Assembly (NCBI GenBank): GCA_963630555.1
Contig: CAVGND010000017.1
Coordinates: forward strand, 1 to 30,649
Direction of reading: 5' to 3'
Source of the DNA: CAVALG01 sp963630555
GTDB taxonomy: Bacteria > Bacillota > Clostridia > Oscillospirales > Acutalibacteraceae
Length of the DNA: 30,649 bases
The notes under the pieces: generated by a model
Told to the model about the DNA's origin: nothing
The model's input: only the letters and a program-made list of their open reading frames with translations
Databases searched by the model: none
Shown here: positions 1 through 9,280 of the stretch, piece after piece
Layout of the letters: every line of letters begins with the position of its first letter
Position numbering within the stretch: the first letter of the stretch is position 1
Program-made: the position numbers and the translations under genes

Positions 1-14
1 GCCGGTTAAAATTG

Positions 15-43
15 TTGACTTTTTACCTGTATAAAACTATAAT
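15..43 (+). promoter_or_regulatory. Sigma-A-type promoter for metY
   Basis: A -35 box TTGACT at 15-20 and a perfect -10 box TATAAT at 38-43 are separated by 17 bp. The start point would lie near 50, giving a leader of only about 50 nt before metY. That is too short for a SAM riboswitch or T-box, so met control by either is not visible here. A GGAGG ribosome binding site at 87-91 is 8 nt before the metY ATG. Confidence 0.8.
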
Positions 44-99
44 TTATTATGTATATCTTTGTAAGTAACATACAGTGTAACTCAACGGAGGCGGTTTAA

Positions 100-1395
100 A
101 TGAAAACAAACATCGAAACAAAATGCATTCAGGGCGGTTATATGCCGAAAAACGGCGAGCCGCGCCAGATACCCATTATCCAAAGCACTACTTTTAAGTA
201 TGACACAATTGAGGATATGGGCGCACTTTTTGACCTTAAAGCAAGCGGATATTTTTATTCAAGACTGCAAAATCCGACCAACGATTTTGTAGCCGCAAAA
301 ATATGCGAACTTGAGGGCGGCACGGCAGCAATGCTCACTTCGTCCGGCCAGGCGGCTAATTTTTTAAGCGTTTTCAACATCGCCTCCTGCGGCGACCATG
401 TAATAGCCTCGTCCGAAATATACGGCGGCACATACAACCTTTTTGCGGTTACAATGAAAAAAATGGGCATTGATTTTACCTTTGTTTCGCCTTCGGCGAG
501 CATTGAGGAACTTAATGCGGCATTTAAAGACAATACCAAAGCCGTATTCGGCGAAACGGTGGCAAATCCGTCACTTTCGGTTCTTGATATCGAAAAGTTT
601 GCGTCCGCCGCACATGCTCACGGTGTTCCGCTTATAGTGGACAACACATTCGCCACGCCCGTAAACTGCCGCCCGTTTGAATGGGGTGCGGATATTGTAA
701 CCCATTCAACCACTAAATATTTAGACGGGCACGGTGCGACAGTGGGCGGATGCATTGTTGACAGCGGCAAATTTGACTGGACAAAATATCCCGACAAATT
801 TCCGGGGTTATGCGAACCTGATGACAGTTATCACGGTGTTGTATACACCGAATCTTTCGGTATAGGCGGTGCATACATAACCAAAGCCACCGCCCAACTC
901 ATGCGTGATTTCGGCGCAATACAGTCGCCGCAAAACGCATATTATATCAATTTGGGACTTGAAACCCTTGCCGTAAGAATGGAAAGGCATTGCAAAAACG
1001 CCGAAAAAATCGCCCGCTTTTTAAAGGATGATCCGCGCGTTGCGTGGGTAAGTTACCCCCGCCTTGATGGAGATAAAAATCATAACCTTGCAAAAAAATA
1101 TCTGCCGGACGGCGTTTGCGGCGTTATAAGTTTCGGTGTAAAAGGAGGCAGAGCCGCAGCCGAAAAATTTATGCGCAGCCTTAAACTTATAGCCATTGAA
1201 ACCCATGTTGCCGACGCAAGAAGCTGCTGCCTGCACCCGGCGTCCACCACCCACAGGCAGATGACCGACGAAGAACTTTTAAACGCAGGCATAAGCGCCG
1301 ACCTTATACGCGTGTCAATAGGTCTTGAAAATGCCGACGATTTGATAAACGATATTAAAAATGCCCTTTCCGCCGCACAGGCGGACGGCGAATAA
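100..1395 (+). CDS. metY: O-acetylhomoserine sulfhydrylase (PLP-dependent)
   Basis: This 431-residue protein belongs to the Cys/Met-metabolism PLP enzyme family (fold type I). It most likely replaces the acetyl group of O-acetylhomoserine with sulfide to give homocysteine. The PLP-binding lysine is Lys206 in the HSTTKYLDGHG motif, with Asp181 in the VDNTFATP stretch contacting the cofactor ring. The glycine-rich SSGQAA motif (81-86) fits phosphate binding. Length and the C-terminal SIGLE-NADDL segment are typical of the MetY branch, longer than MetB/MetC (about 380-400). The ATG at 100 has a good GGAGG site. The next gene, metA, supplies its substrate. A related gamma-synthase function cannot be excluded from sequence alone. 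Confidence 0.93.
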   Translation: MKTNIETKCIQGGYMPKNGEPRQIPIIQSTTFKYDTIEDMGALFDLKASGYFYSRLQNPTNDFVAAKICELEGGTAAMLTSSGQAANFLSVFNIASCGDHVIASSEIYGGTYNLFAVTMKKMGIDFTFVSPSASIEELNAAFKDNTKAVFGETVANPSLSVLDIEKFASAAHAHGVPLIVDNTFATPVNCRPFEWGADIVTHSTTKYLDGHGATVGGCIVDSGKFDWTKYPDKFPGLCEPDDSYHGVVYTESFGIGGAYITKATAQLMRDFGAIQSPQNAYYINLGLETLAVRMERHCKNAEKIARFLKDDPRVAWVSYPRLDGDKNHNLAKKYLPDGVCGVISFGVKGGRAAAEKFMRSLKLIAIETHVADARSCCLHPASTTHRQMTDEELLNAGISADLIRVSIGLENADDLINDIKNALSAAQADGE

Positions 1396-1445
1396 GAATC
1401 GCAAATTAATAATTTAAAAAGCAATAATTTAAAGGGAGTGCGGAA

Positions 1446-2396
1446 ATGCCGATTAAAATTCCAAACCGACTGCCGGCTTTTAAAACGTTAACCGAAGAAA
1501 ATATTTTTGTAATGACCGAAACAAGGGCTGTAAAGCAGGATATTCGTCCGCTGCAAATTCTTGTTTTGAATCTTATGCCCACAAAAGTAGACACCGAAAC
1601 ACAGTTGGTACGCTTGCTCGGCAATACGCCCCTGCAGGTGGAAATTGAATTTATATACACAAAAAGCCACCGTTCCAAAAACACGCCCATTGAACACCTG
1701 TTGGCATTTTATAAAACCTTTGATGAAGTTAAACACCGCAACTTTGACGGTATGGTGATAACCGGTGCGCCGGTTGAACTTATGCCGTTTGAGGAGGTTG
1801 AATATTGGGATGAACTTTGCGAGATAATGGAGTGGTCAAAGTCCCATATCCACAGCACTTTTCATATATGCTGGGGTGCTCAGGCAGCGCTTTATTACCA
1901 TTACGGCATACCCAAACATACTATGGATAAAAAACTTTTCGGCGTATTTGAACACACCGTTACGCATCCGAATTCCATTCTTTTCAGAGGTACCGACGAT
2001 GTCTTCTATGTCCCGCATTCCCGACATACCACGGTCAGCGTCGAGGATATAGCGGCGGTGCCGGAACTGAAAATTCTTGCCGTATCGCCTAAGGCAGGCG
2101 TTTACGCCGTTTCAACCGACGGCGGCAAACAGATTTTCATAACCGGTCATTCGGAATATGACCGCAACACTCTTTTAAACGAATATCTGCGCGATAAAAG
2201 CGCAGGAAAAGACATAGCCGTCCCCGAAAATTACTTTCCGAATGACGACCCGTCGCGCTCGCCTTGTGTAAGTTGGCGTTCGCACGCCAATTTGTTGTAT
2301 TCAAACTGGCTTAATTACTTCCTGTACCAGACAACGCCGTACGATCTGAACGAGATAAATAAAGACCAAGTTAAGGGAGATAATTCGGATGTATAA
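1446..2396 (+). CDS. metA: Homoserine O-acetyltransferase (MetA family)
   Basis: A 316-residue MetA-family acyltransferase that activates homoserine. The catalytic triad is in its usual place: Cys142 in HICWGAQ, His235 and Glu237 in FITGHSEYD. Residue 111 is Glu; work on Bacillus cereus MetA linked Glu111 to acetyl-CoA use and Gly to succinyl-CoA use, so this is inferred to be an acetyltransferase. That agrees with the acetylhomoserine-using MetY encoded 50 bp upstream. A GGGAG site lies just before the ATG. Its 3' end overlaps recJ by 8 nt, so it is probably co-transcribed with both neighbours. Confidence 0.94.
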   Translation: MPIKIPNRLPAFKTLTEENIFVMTETRAVKQDIRPLQILVLNLMPTKVDTETQLVRLLGNTPLQVEIEFIYTKSHRSKNTPIEHLLAFYKTFDEVKHRNFDGMVITGAPVELMPFEEVEYWDELCEIMEWSKSHIHSTFHICWGAQAALYYHYGIPKHTMDKKLFGVFEHTVTHPNSILFRGTDDVFYVPHSRHTTVSVEDIAAVPELKILAVSPKAGVYAVSTDGGKQIFITGHSEYDRNTLLNEYLRDKSAGKDIAVPENYFPNDDPSRSPCVSWRSHANLLYSNWLNYFLYQTTPYDLNEINKDQVKGDNSDV

Positions 2397-4419
2397 AAAA
2401 TGGTGCTTTGCCGACGCAGACAAAGAGTATGCAAAAGGTCTTGCCGAGGAATGTGACATATCGCCTTTAACTGCGCTTATACTCCTGTCGCGCGGATACA
2501 GCGACCCGTTTGAAATTGAAGAATTCATTTCGGACGAAATTATGCTTGACAGTCCGTTTGCTCTTGACGGTATCGGCGCGGCGGCCGCAAAAATAAGGGA
2601 ATACATTGAATCCGGCAAAAAGATCGCGGTATACGGCGACTACGACTGTGACGGCGTTACGGCTACCGTTATAATGTTCCGTTACCTGTGCAGCAAATAT
2701 GCCGACGCGTTTTATGTGATACCCGACCGTGAAGCCGACGGTTACGGACTTAATAAATCAAAAATCGACCTTATTGCAAAAATGGGTGCAAAACTTATAA
2801 TAACGGTCGATAACGGCATAACCGCAACCGAAGAAGTGGATTATGCAAATTCACTCGGTATGGAAGTGGTGGTGACCGATCACCATTTGCCTAAAGAAGA
2901 ACTGCCCTCCGCTGCCGCGGTGGTTGACCCATACATCTGCGGCGACGGCGTGTTTAAAGGACTTTCCGGTGCAGGCGTTGCGTTTAAGGTCATCTGCGCC
3001 GCAGAGGACGCCGCGCCGGAAGAACTGATTTATGATTACGCCGATCTTGTTGCACTCGGCACCGTTGCCGATGTAATGCCGCTTTGCGGAGAAAACAGAA
3101 CCTTTGTACGCGCCGGACTTGAAATGATAAACAACAGCCCCGCACCGGGAATTGCGGCACTTGCCGAAAGCGCCGGACTCAACAGGGGCAATCTGAATTC
3201 TGCCGATATCGCTTTCGGGCTTGCACCGCGAATAAATGCCGCGGGCAGAATGGGCAGTGCCGACCGTGCCGCGCAGCTTCTCCTTACTAACGATAAGGAT
3301 GAAGCCATCCGCCTGGCGGAGGAAATCTGCGCCGCAAACACGCAGCGCCGCAATACCGAGCAGCGGATATTCGGCGAGGCATGCGTTACTATAGAACGCG
3401 GATTAATGCAGTACGATAAGGTCATAGTTGTCGGCGGTGAAGGCTGGCACCCCGGCGTTGTAGGCATAGTCGCCGCAAAACTTACCGAAAAATACGGCAG
3501 ACCCTGCATAGTATTAAGCGGCGACGGTGAGGAATACCACGGTTCGGGCAGAAGTATTGAGGGTTTTTCTTTATTTGACGCGCTTACCTTTGCCGCCGAA
3601 ACCACCGAAAAATTCGGCGGTCACAGTATGGCGGCGGGAGTAACGCTGAAACGCGAGAACATCTCCGCTTTCAGGAATAAAATTAATGAGTTTGCAGGTA
3701 TGTGCGAAATGCCGTTTCCCAAACTGCATATCGACTGTAAATTAAAACCGTCCGCTCTTTCGCTTGAAATAGTAAATGAAATATCGTCGCTCGAACCGTT
3801 CGGAAGCGGGAATCCCGTGCCGGTATTTGCCGTTATGAACGTTAAACTTACCGAAATCAGCGCCATAGGCGGCGGTAAGCACCTTAGACTTGGTTTTGAA
3901 AGGGACGGCGTCCGTTTCGCCGCACTTCTGTTCGGTTGTTCGGCAGGAGCATTCCCGTATTTTATAAACAGTATGCTCGATATTGTTGTAATATTGGAGG
4001 AAAATGTTTTTAACGGAAGCGTCGGCGTTTCGGTTAAAATAAAAGATATAAGACTGAGCGATGCCGACCGAAATGAAACCGAAAATCAAATAAGACTGTA
4101 TGAAAGATACAAACGGGGCGAAGCAACCGAAGAGGATGCAGCCGCTTTGCTGCCGAACCGTGCGCAGCTCGGTATCGTATATAATGCGGTAAGGGCGTTT
4201 TCTTCCGTAAACGGCGACCGCCTTATTGCGCTGCTTAATAAAAAGGTGCCGTATGCAATGGCAATGATCTGTACCGAAATACTGGTTGATCTCGGATTTT
4301 TGCAAAACAAAGAATCCGGCGGATGCCGTGTTTATTCGGCAATACCGTCGGCTCCCAAAAACGATATGAATAATTCTTTGGTACTTACAAAACTAAAGAA
4401 AAAGGCGGGTGTAAAATAA
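2389..4419 (+). CDS. recJ: Single-stranded-DNA-specific exonuclease RecJ
   Basis: A 676-residue DHH-superfamily 5'-3' exonuclease acting in recombinational and mismatch repair. Motif I is DYDCDG (84-89), the DHH signature is at 164-166 in TDHHLP, and the DHHA1 half carries GWHPGVVGIVAAK (352-364) and GGHSMAAG (410-417). These are the metal-binding and substrate-binding motifs of active RecJ. The tail after about residue 560 resembles the C-terminal extension of Firmicutes RecJ. The ATG overlaps the metA end by 8 nt and is preceded by GGGAGA within metA. The stop codon shares one base with the rel start (TAATG). In many Firmicutes apt lies between recJ and rel; it is absent here. Confidence 0.95.
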   Translation: MYKKWCFADADKEYAKGLAEECDISPLTALILLSRGYSDPFEIEEFISDEIMLDSPFALDGIGAAAAKIREYIESGKKIAVYGDYDCDGVTATVIMFRYLCSKYADAFYVIPDREADGYGLNKSKIDLIAKMGAKLIITVDNGITATEEVDYANSLGMEVVVTDHHLPKEELPSAAAVVDPYICGDGVFKGLSGAGVAFKVICAAEDAAPEELIYDYADLVALGTVADVMPLCGENRTFVRAGLEMINNSPAPGIAALAESAGLNRGNLNSADIAFGLAPRINAAGRMGSADRAAQLLLTNDKDEAIRLAEEICAANTQRRNTEQRIFGEACVTIERGLMQYDKVIVVGGEGWHPGVVGIVAAKLTEKYGRPCIVLSGDGEEYHGSGRSIEGFSLFDALTFAAETTEKFGGHSMAAGVTLKRENISAFRNKINEFAGMCEMPFPKLHIDCKLKPSALSLEIVNEISSLEPFGSGNPVPVFAVMNVKLTEISAIGGGKHLRLGFERDGVRFAALLFGCSAGAFPYFINSMLDIVVILEENVFNGSVGVSVKIKDIRLSDADRNETENQIRLYERYKRGEATEEDAAALLPNRAQLGIVYNAVRAFSSVNGDRLIALLNKKVPYAMAMICTEILVDLGFLQNKESGGCRVYSAIPSAPKNDMNNSLVLTKLKKKAGVK

Positions 4420-6608
4420 TGTGCGCATCAATAGAAAACTGCCGTAAAAAAATAACGGAACTGTTGGATGAACAAAAGGGAAATTATGACCGTGACGGAA
4501 TTATGCGCGCGCTGGAATTGTGCCATACCGCACATAACGGGCAGAAGCGCCTGTCCGGTGAGCCGTACTTTCTGCACCCGTTTTCGGTAGCGTGCATAAT
4601 AATAAAAATGGGTCTTGACAGCGAGGCTATCGAGGCGGCGCTGCTGCATGATGTAATCGAAGATACCGAGATCGCGCCCGAAACTATCAATAAACAGTTC
4701 GGCAAAGAGGTTGCAATGTTGGTGGACGGGGTTACAAAACTCGGTAAAATACCCTATTCCACACATGAGCAGCAGCAGTCGGAAAATGTGCGTAAAATGT
4801 TTATTGCAATGGCGGAGGATATCCGCGTTATAATAATCAAATTAGCGGACAGACTGCATAATATGCGTACAATAGACTTTATGCCCGAGCAAAAACGCCG
4901 CGACAAATCGCGCGAAACGCTTGAAATATACGCCCCCATTGCGCACCGCTTGGGTATCCGTGCCGTTAAAGAAGAACTTGAAGACTTGGCAATTGCCCAT
5001 CTTGACCCCGTTGCGTACAAGGAGATTGAGGAATTGCTTGATTCCAAAAAGACATACCGTGAGCAATTTCTTAAAGATATACAAGAGCGTATTTGCCGCC
5101 GTGTAACCGAATTCGTTCCCGATATTTATATAGAGGGGCGCGTTAAATCCATACACGGGATATACCGCAAAATGTATATTCAGGGCAAATCCTTTGACGA
5201 AATATATGATATCTATGCCGTGCGTATAATAACCGACACGGTTAATAACTGCTACAACATTTTAGGAGTTATGCACGATATGTTCCGCCCAATCCCCGGC
5301 AGATTTAAGGATTATATTTCAACCCCCAAGCCGAATATGTACCAGTCGCTCCATACAACCGTAATAGGCAGGGAGGGTATCCCGTTTGAAATACAGATAA
5401 GAACATGGGATATGCACCACACAGCCGAATACGGTATAGCGGCACACTGGAAATACAAAGAGGGTATAAACAAGAATGACGCCAAACTTGAAGAACGCCT
5501 TGAATGGATACGTCAAATCCTTGAAAATCAAAAAGACGCCGATACCGATGATGATATAGTTCAAACAATAAAGACCGACCTGAATCAGGAAGATGTTTTT
5601 GCCGTTACACCGAAAGGTGATGTTATAAATCTGCCGGCAGGCTCTACGGTTATTGACTTTGCCTATGCAATACACAGCGCCGTCGGTGCTAAAATGGTAG
5701 GTGCAAAGGCAGACGGTAAGATAGTCCAGCTTAATCATATAATAAAAACAGGCGAAATAATTGAAATACTTACAACACAGCAGCAGGGTCACGGCCCGAG
5801 CCGAGATTGGATGACGATTGCCAAAACAAGTCAGGCACGCAGCAAAATACGCGCGTGGTTTAAAAAGGAGCGCCGCCCAGAAAATATCGAAAACGGCAAG
5901 GCGGAACTTGACCGCGAATTTTCAAGGAACCGCATCCGACTGACCGATGAGGAATATAAAGACTTCGTGCTGGAAATAGCAAAACGCCAGCGTTTTGAAA
6001 CGGCGGACGATTTTTATGCCGCAATTGGCTACGGCGGCGTTTCGCTTACTAAAATTATGGCGCGCGTTAAGGAAGAATACCTTAACCGAAAAAAGGCGGA
6101 GGAAGCCGTAAACCCCGACAGTTATATAACCGAACATCACGGCACCAAGTCACAGGACGGCGTTATTGTTGAGGGTGTGGATAACTGCCTTGTTAAACTT
6201 TCCCGCTGCTGTGCGCCTTTGCCGGGCGACCCGATAATCGGCTTTATTACGCGCGGTCACGGCGTTTCTATCCACAAACGGGACTGTAACAATGTTCCGC
6301 GCAATTTACAGGATTGTGAAGAACCCGACCGTTGGATACCGGCATATTGGGATATGCAGCACAGCAAGCGCTTTAAGTCCACATTAACCGTAATTGCCGA
6401 TAATAGGGAAGGCTTGGTAGCGGATTTAACTATGCTGCTTGCAAATATGAGGGTGAATATGCACCGTTTTTATGCACGCGAACTTAAAGGCGGCAACGCG
6501 GAAATAACCGTCACCGTAAGCATTGAAAGTATTGAGCATCTGCACACAATCTGCTCAAAAATCGAAAAAATAAACGGCGTTTTTTCGGTCGACAGAAGAA
6601 ATCAGTAA
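4419..6608 (+). CDS. rel: Bifunctional (p)ppGpp synthetase/hydrolase Rel
   Basis: A 729-residue long RSH enzyme controlling the stringent response. Domains in order: HD hydrolase (about 30-200; metal ligands His53, His77-Asp78, Asp144), synthetase (about 230-350), TGS (about 390-450), zinc-finger/helical region (about 560-650) and C-terminal ACT (about 655-729). The hydrolase ligands are intact. The synthetase carries RFKDYI, the RXKD form typical of bifunctional Rel, rather than the EXDD of synthetase-only RelA. Both activities are therefore expected. Start codon overlaps the recJ stop (TAATG), implying translational coupling. dtd follows 19 nt later. Confidence 0.96.
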   Translation: MCASIENCRKKITELLDEQKGNYDRDGIMRALELCHTAHNGQKRLSGEPYFLHPFSVACIIIKMGLDSEAIEAALLHDVIEDTEIAPETINKQFGKEVAMLVDGVTKLGKIPYSTHEQQQSENVRKMFIAMAEDIRVIIIKLADRLHNMRTIDFMPEQKRRDKSRETLEIYAPIAHRLGIRAVKEELEDLAIAHLDPVAYKEIEELLDSKKTYREQFLKDIQERICRRVTEFVPDIYIEGRVKSIHGIYRKMYIQGKSFDEIYDIYAVRIITDTVNNCYNILGVMHDMFRPIPGRFKDYISTPKPNMYQSLHTTVIGREGIPFEIQIRTWDMHHTAEYGIAAHWKYKEGINKNDAKLEERLEWIRQILENQKDADTDDDIVQTIKTDLNQEDVFAVTPKGDVINLPAGSTVIDFAYAIHSAVGAKMVGAKADGKIVQLNHIIKTGEIIEILTTQQQGHGPSRDWMTIAKTSQARSKIRAWFKKERRPENIENGKAELDREFSRNRIRLTDEEYKDFVLEIAKRQRFETADDFYAAIGYGGVSLTKIMARVKEEYLNRKKAEEAVNPDSYITEHHGTKSQDGVIVEGVDNCLVKLSRCCAPLPGDPIIGFITRGHGVSIHKRDCNNVPRNLQDCEEPDRWIPAYWDMQHSKRFKSTLTVIADNREGLVADLTMLLANMRVNMHRFYARELKGGNAEITVTVSIESIEHLHTICSKIEKINGVFSVDRRNQ

Positions 6609-6627
6609 AATAAAAAGGGGCGATACC

Positions 6628-7083
6628 GTGCAAATAATAATACAAAGGGTGGATTCCGCCGCCGTAACGGTAGAAAACAGCGTCTGCGGAAAGATAGGCA
6701 AAGGCTTGTTTATACTTGTGGGAGTGTTTGCGGACGATACGGAGGAAGATGCCGAAATCCTGGCCCAAAAAGCAGCCAAACTGCGTGTGTTCTGCGATGA
6801 AAACGATAAAATGAACCTTTCCTTGCTTGATATGGGGTATGATGCGCTGGCGGTTTCTAATTTTACGCTCTGTGCCGATACCAAAAAGGGCAACCGCCCG
6901 TCTTATATCAACGCTATGGAGCCGCAAAAAGCGGATAGTCTGTATAATTATTTTATGGACAGGCTTCGGGCTGCGGGCGTAAAACGCGTCGAACACGGTA
7001 TTTTCGGTGCGGAAATGTTTATAGAAACCCATTTGAACGGCCCTATAACCGTTGCACTTGACAGCAGAATGTGGAGGAAATAA
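6628..7083 (+). CDS. dtd: D-aminoacyl-tRNA deacylase
   Basis: A 151-residue Dtd enzyme that hydrolyses D-amino acids (and glycine) mischarged onto tRNA. The two family motifs are present: SNFTL (77-81, usually SQFTL) and the cross-subunit Gly-cisPro motif NGPIT (137-141). The start is a GTG at 6628, preceded by an AAGGGG-type site at about 6615; starting there gives the canonical N-terminus MQIIIQRV. It lies directly between rel and the MBL-fold hydrolase, the order seen in many Firmicutes. Its last codons contain GGAGG, the ribosome binding site of the next gene, whose ATG follows the stop codon with no gap. Confidence 0.95.
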   Translation: MQIIIQRVDSAAVTVENSVCGKIGKGLFILVGVFADDTEEDAEILAQKAAKLRVFCDENDKMNLSLLDMGYDALAVSNFTLCADTKKGNRPSYINAMEPQKADSLYNYFMDRLRAAGVKRVEHGIFGAEMFIETHLNGPITVALDSRMWRK

Positions 7084-7725
7084 ATGAATATAGAAATTTA
7101 CAGCGTGGGCATTTTACATTCAAACAGTTACCTGCTTACGGAAGGCGATTCCGCTGTTTTGATAGACTGCGGCGCTTCGCTTTTGTCACTTGATAAAAGG
7201 ATTGCGGAACTCGGCAAAAAATTAAAGGCGATATTGCTGACCCACGGTCATTGCGATCATATGTCGGCACTTGCGCATTATGCGCAACTTTGCAAAAACG
7301 ATGAAGTTTGCGCCGCTATTCATTCCGCCGACGCACCGGCGCTTTCCGACCCTGATTTCGGGCTTAATTCAAAATACGGCAAGTTTTACCCGTTTACCGA
7401 GTATAAGGGCAAAACCGTAACGGTGCGGGACGGTGATAATCTATCGTTCGGCAATATAAATATTTCGGTAATCCATACCCCCGGTCACACAAAAGGCTCG
7501 GTTTGTTATTTGAATGGCGAAGACCTTTTCAGCGGTGATACCCTGTTTAAGGAGTCGGTAGGCAGAACCGACCTGCCGGGCGGTAACGGCGAGCAGATGA
7601 TATCTTCGCTTAAAAAACTTGCGGAACTTGACGGCAACATTACCGTATTCCCCGGTCATGGCGAAAAAACGACAATCGAATACGAAAAAAAGAATAACCC
7701 GTATATAGGATATTCGGAATTTTAG
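7084..7725 (+). CDS. MBL-fold metallohydrolase, glyoxalase II-like
   Basis: A 213-residue single-domain metallo-beta-lactamase-fold hydrolase. The metal site is complete: THGHCDH (53-59, the HxHxDH motif), HTPGHTKGS, SGDTLF and FPGHGEKT. Length and motif spacing match the small glyoxalase II-like hydrolases commonly found next to rel-dtd in Clostridia. The substrate is unknown; a hydroxyacyl-thioester is a family-based guess only. The ATG directly abuts the dtd stop and hemZ follows 12 nt later, so it belongs to the same operon. Confidence 0.9.
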   Translation: MNIEIYSVGILHSNSYLLTEGDSAVLIDCGASLLSLDKRIAELGKKLKAILLTHGHCDHMSALAHYAQLCKNDEVCAAIHSADAPALSDPDFGLNSKYGKFYPFTEYKGKTVTVRDGDNLSFGNINISVIHTPGHTKGSVCYLNGEDLFSGDTLFKESVGRTDLPGGNGEQMISSLKKLAELDGNITVFPGHGEKTTIEYEKKNNPYIGYSEF

Positions 7726-7737
7726 AAAGCGGAAATT

Positions 7738-9216
7738 ATGTATTTTTCAATAATCGGGCACGATTTTAAATATGAACTTGAAAAGGTTGTACGGCTTTTC
7801 CTGCCGTTTGAAAAGTTCAACTTCATAAACGAAATGCCGCCGGAAGGCTGCGGCGCAGTGCTTACCGTGCTTACAAAAGACAGTGAACATTTAAAAGCGG
7901 AAGCGACATTTCGGGCGGACGGTAAATGCGATAAAAAATCAGCGACGTTACCGAAAGCGGCAACCGAAAGAGAAACCGAACTTTGCCTTGCAAGGCTTAC
8001 ATACGAACTTTTTGCCGATATTACGGGCTACCGTCCCCCGTGGGGCATACTGACGGGTATTCGACCCGCAAGGCTGCTGTCCCGAATGAGGGCGGAATAC
8101 GGCAGGGCGGAAGCCGATCGTCTTTTCAGATCTCAAATGCTTGTAAGCGAGCGTAAAGCGGCACTTTGCTCCGCCTGCCTCAGCCGTGAGGAAAAAATCA
8201 TATCCGATTCTTTGCCGCGCGCCTTCAGTTTATATATTTCGGTGCCGTTTTGTCCGTCACGCTGCAAATACTGTTCCTTTGTTTCCCATTCTGTGGAAAG
8301 TGCCGAGAAACTTATTCCGCAGTATGTTGAACTGCTTATACGCGAACTTGAATACACCGCTGCGGCGGCAAGGGAACTGGGACTTACCCTGCAAACCGCT
8401 TACATAGGCGGCGGAACGCCCACCACTTTGTCGGATGAGCAACTCTCTGCCGTTATGGATACCGTTACAAGCAGGTTTGATACTTCGCACCTTGCTGAAT
8501 TTACGGTAGAAGCCGGCAGACCCGATACGGTAACAAGGGAAAAACTGCGCGCGATAAAACGGTGCGGCGCAACCCGTATAAGCATAAATCCGCAAACAAT
8601 GAACGACGATGTGCTGCGTATTGCAGGCAGAAGGCATACCGCTGCGATGACGGTTGACGCCTTTAATCTCGCCCGTGCCGAAGGACATAATAATATAAAT
8701 ACCGACCTTATAGCGGGGCTTGAGGGCGACACTCCCGAAAGTTTTGACGATACGCTTACAAAGGTTTTGGAACTTGACCCCGAAAATGTTACCGTACATA
8801 CGCTGTCGGTAAAACGGGCGTCGGGACTTGGTAAACAGGGTAAAGTGTTTGATCTTTCGGCAGGTGAAGCCGTGGGTGAAATGACGGACAGCGCCTACGA
8901 CAGGCTGACAGCGGCGGGCATATTGCCGTATTATATGTACAGGCAGGGCAAAACCGTGGGCAATCTTGAAAATGTCGGTTACGCCAAACCGGGTTATGAA
9001 GGGCTTTATAATGTTTATATTATGGACGAAACCCATACCATACTTGCCTGCGGTGCGTCGGCGGTTACTAAGTTGCGCCGACCGAACGGCGACAGTATTG
9101 AGCGGATATTCAATTATAAATACCCGTATGAATATATAAGTCGATTTGATGTCGCCATAGAGCGAAAATCACAAATATCCGAATTTTATAAAAAATTCGA
9201 TGCGGAATCAGATTAA
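7738..9216 (+). CDS. hemZ: HemZ-type radical SAM coproporphyrinogen III oxidase-like protein
   Basis: A 492-residue radical SAM protein of the HemN/HemZ group. The [4Fe-4S] cysteines are Cys172, Cys176 and Cys179 in PFCPSRCKYC, and the AYIGGGTPTTL motif (glycine-rich SAM contact) follows about 40 residues later. The roughly 160-residue N-terminal extension before the radical SAM core distinguishes HemZ from HemN/HemW. It is assigned to oxygen-independent coproporphyrinogen III decarboxylation, but biochemical proof for HemZ is thin and no other haem genes are in the window. Last gene of the rel-dtd-MBL run; a new promoter begins right after it. Confidence 0.88.
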   Translation: MYFSIIGHDFKYELEKVVRLFLPFEKFNFINEMPPEGCGAVLTVLTKDSEHLKAEATFRADGKCDKKSATLPKAATERETELCLARLTYELFADITGYRPPWGILTGIRPARLLSRMRAEYGRAEADRLFRSQMLVSERKAALCSACLSREEKIISDSLPRAFSLYISVPFCPSRCKYCSFVSHSVESAEKLIPQYVELLIRELEYTAAAARELGLTLQTAYIGGGTPTTLSDEQLSAVMDTVTSRFDTSHLAEFTVEAGRPDTVTREKLRAIKRCGATRISINPQTMNDDVLRIAGRRHTAAMTVDAFNLARAEGHNNINTDLIAGLEGDTPESFDDTLTKVLELDPENVTVHTLSVKRASGLGKQGKVFDLSAGEAVGEMTDSAYDRLTAAGILPYYMYRQGKTVGNLENVGYAKPGYEGLYNVYIMDETHTILACGASAVTKLRRPNGDSIERIFNYKYPYEYISRFDVAIERKSQISEFYKKFDAESD

Positions 9217-9226
9217 CAATTTGTTG

Positions 9227-9255
9227 TTGAATTGTTAAAATATAAACTGTATAAT
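9227..9255 (+). promoter_or_regulatory. Sigma-A-type promoter for the zinc-ribbon gene
   Basis: TTGAAT at 9227-9232 and a perfect TATAAT at 9250-9255 are separated by 17 bp. It lies immediately after the hemZ stop and probably starts the zinc ribbon-flippase transcript. Confidence 0.7.
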
Positions 9256-9280
9256 AGCATTATACGAAAGGATGGTATTT

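Noticed and set aside
1..99. SAM riboswitch or T-box ahead of metY
   Set aside because: The promoter leaves only about 50 nt of leader, with no terminator or recognisable core.
3036..3605. Minus-strand reading frame within recJ
   Set aside because: Low-complexity Ser/Pro/Ala translation opposite a well-conserved gene; a codon-bias artefact.
8257..9036. Long antisense reading frame over hemZ
   Set aside because: It is the shadow of hemZ: no ribosome site, no domain, Cys/Tyr/Arg-rich composition.
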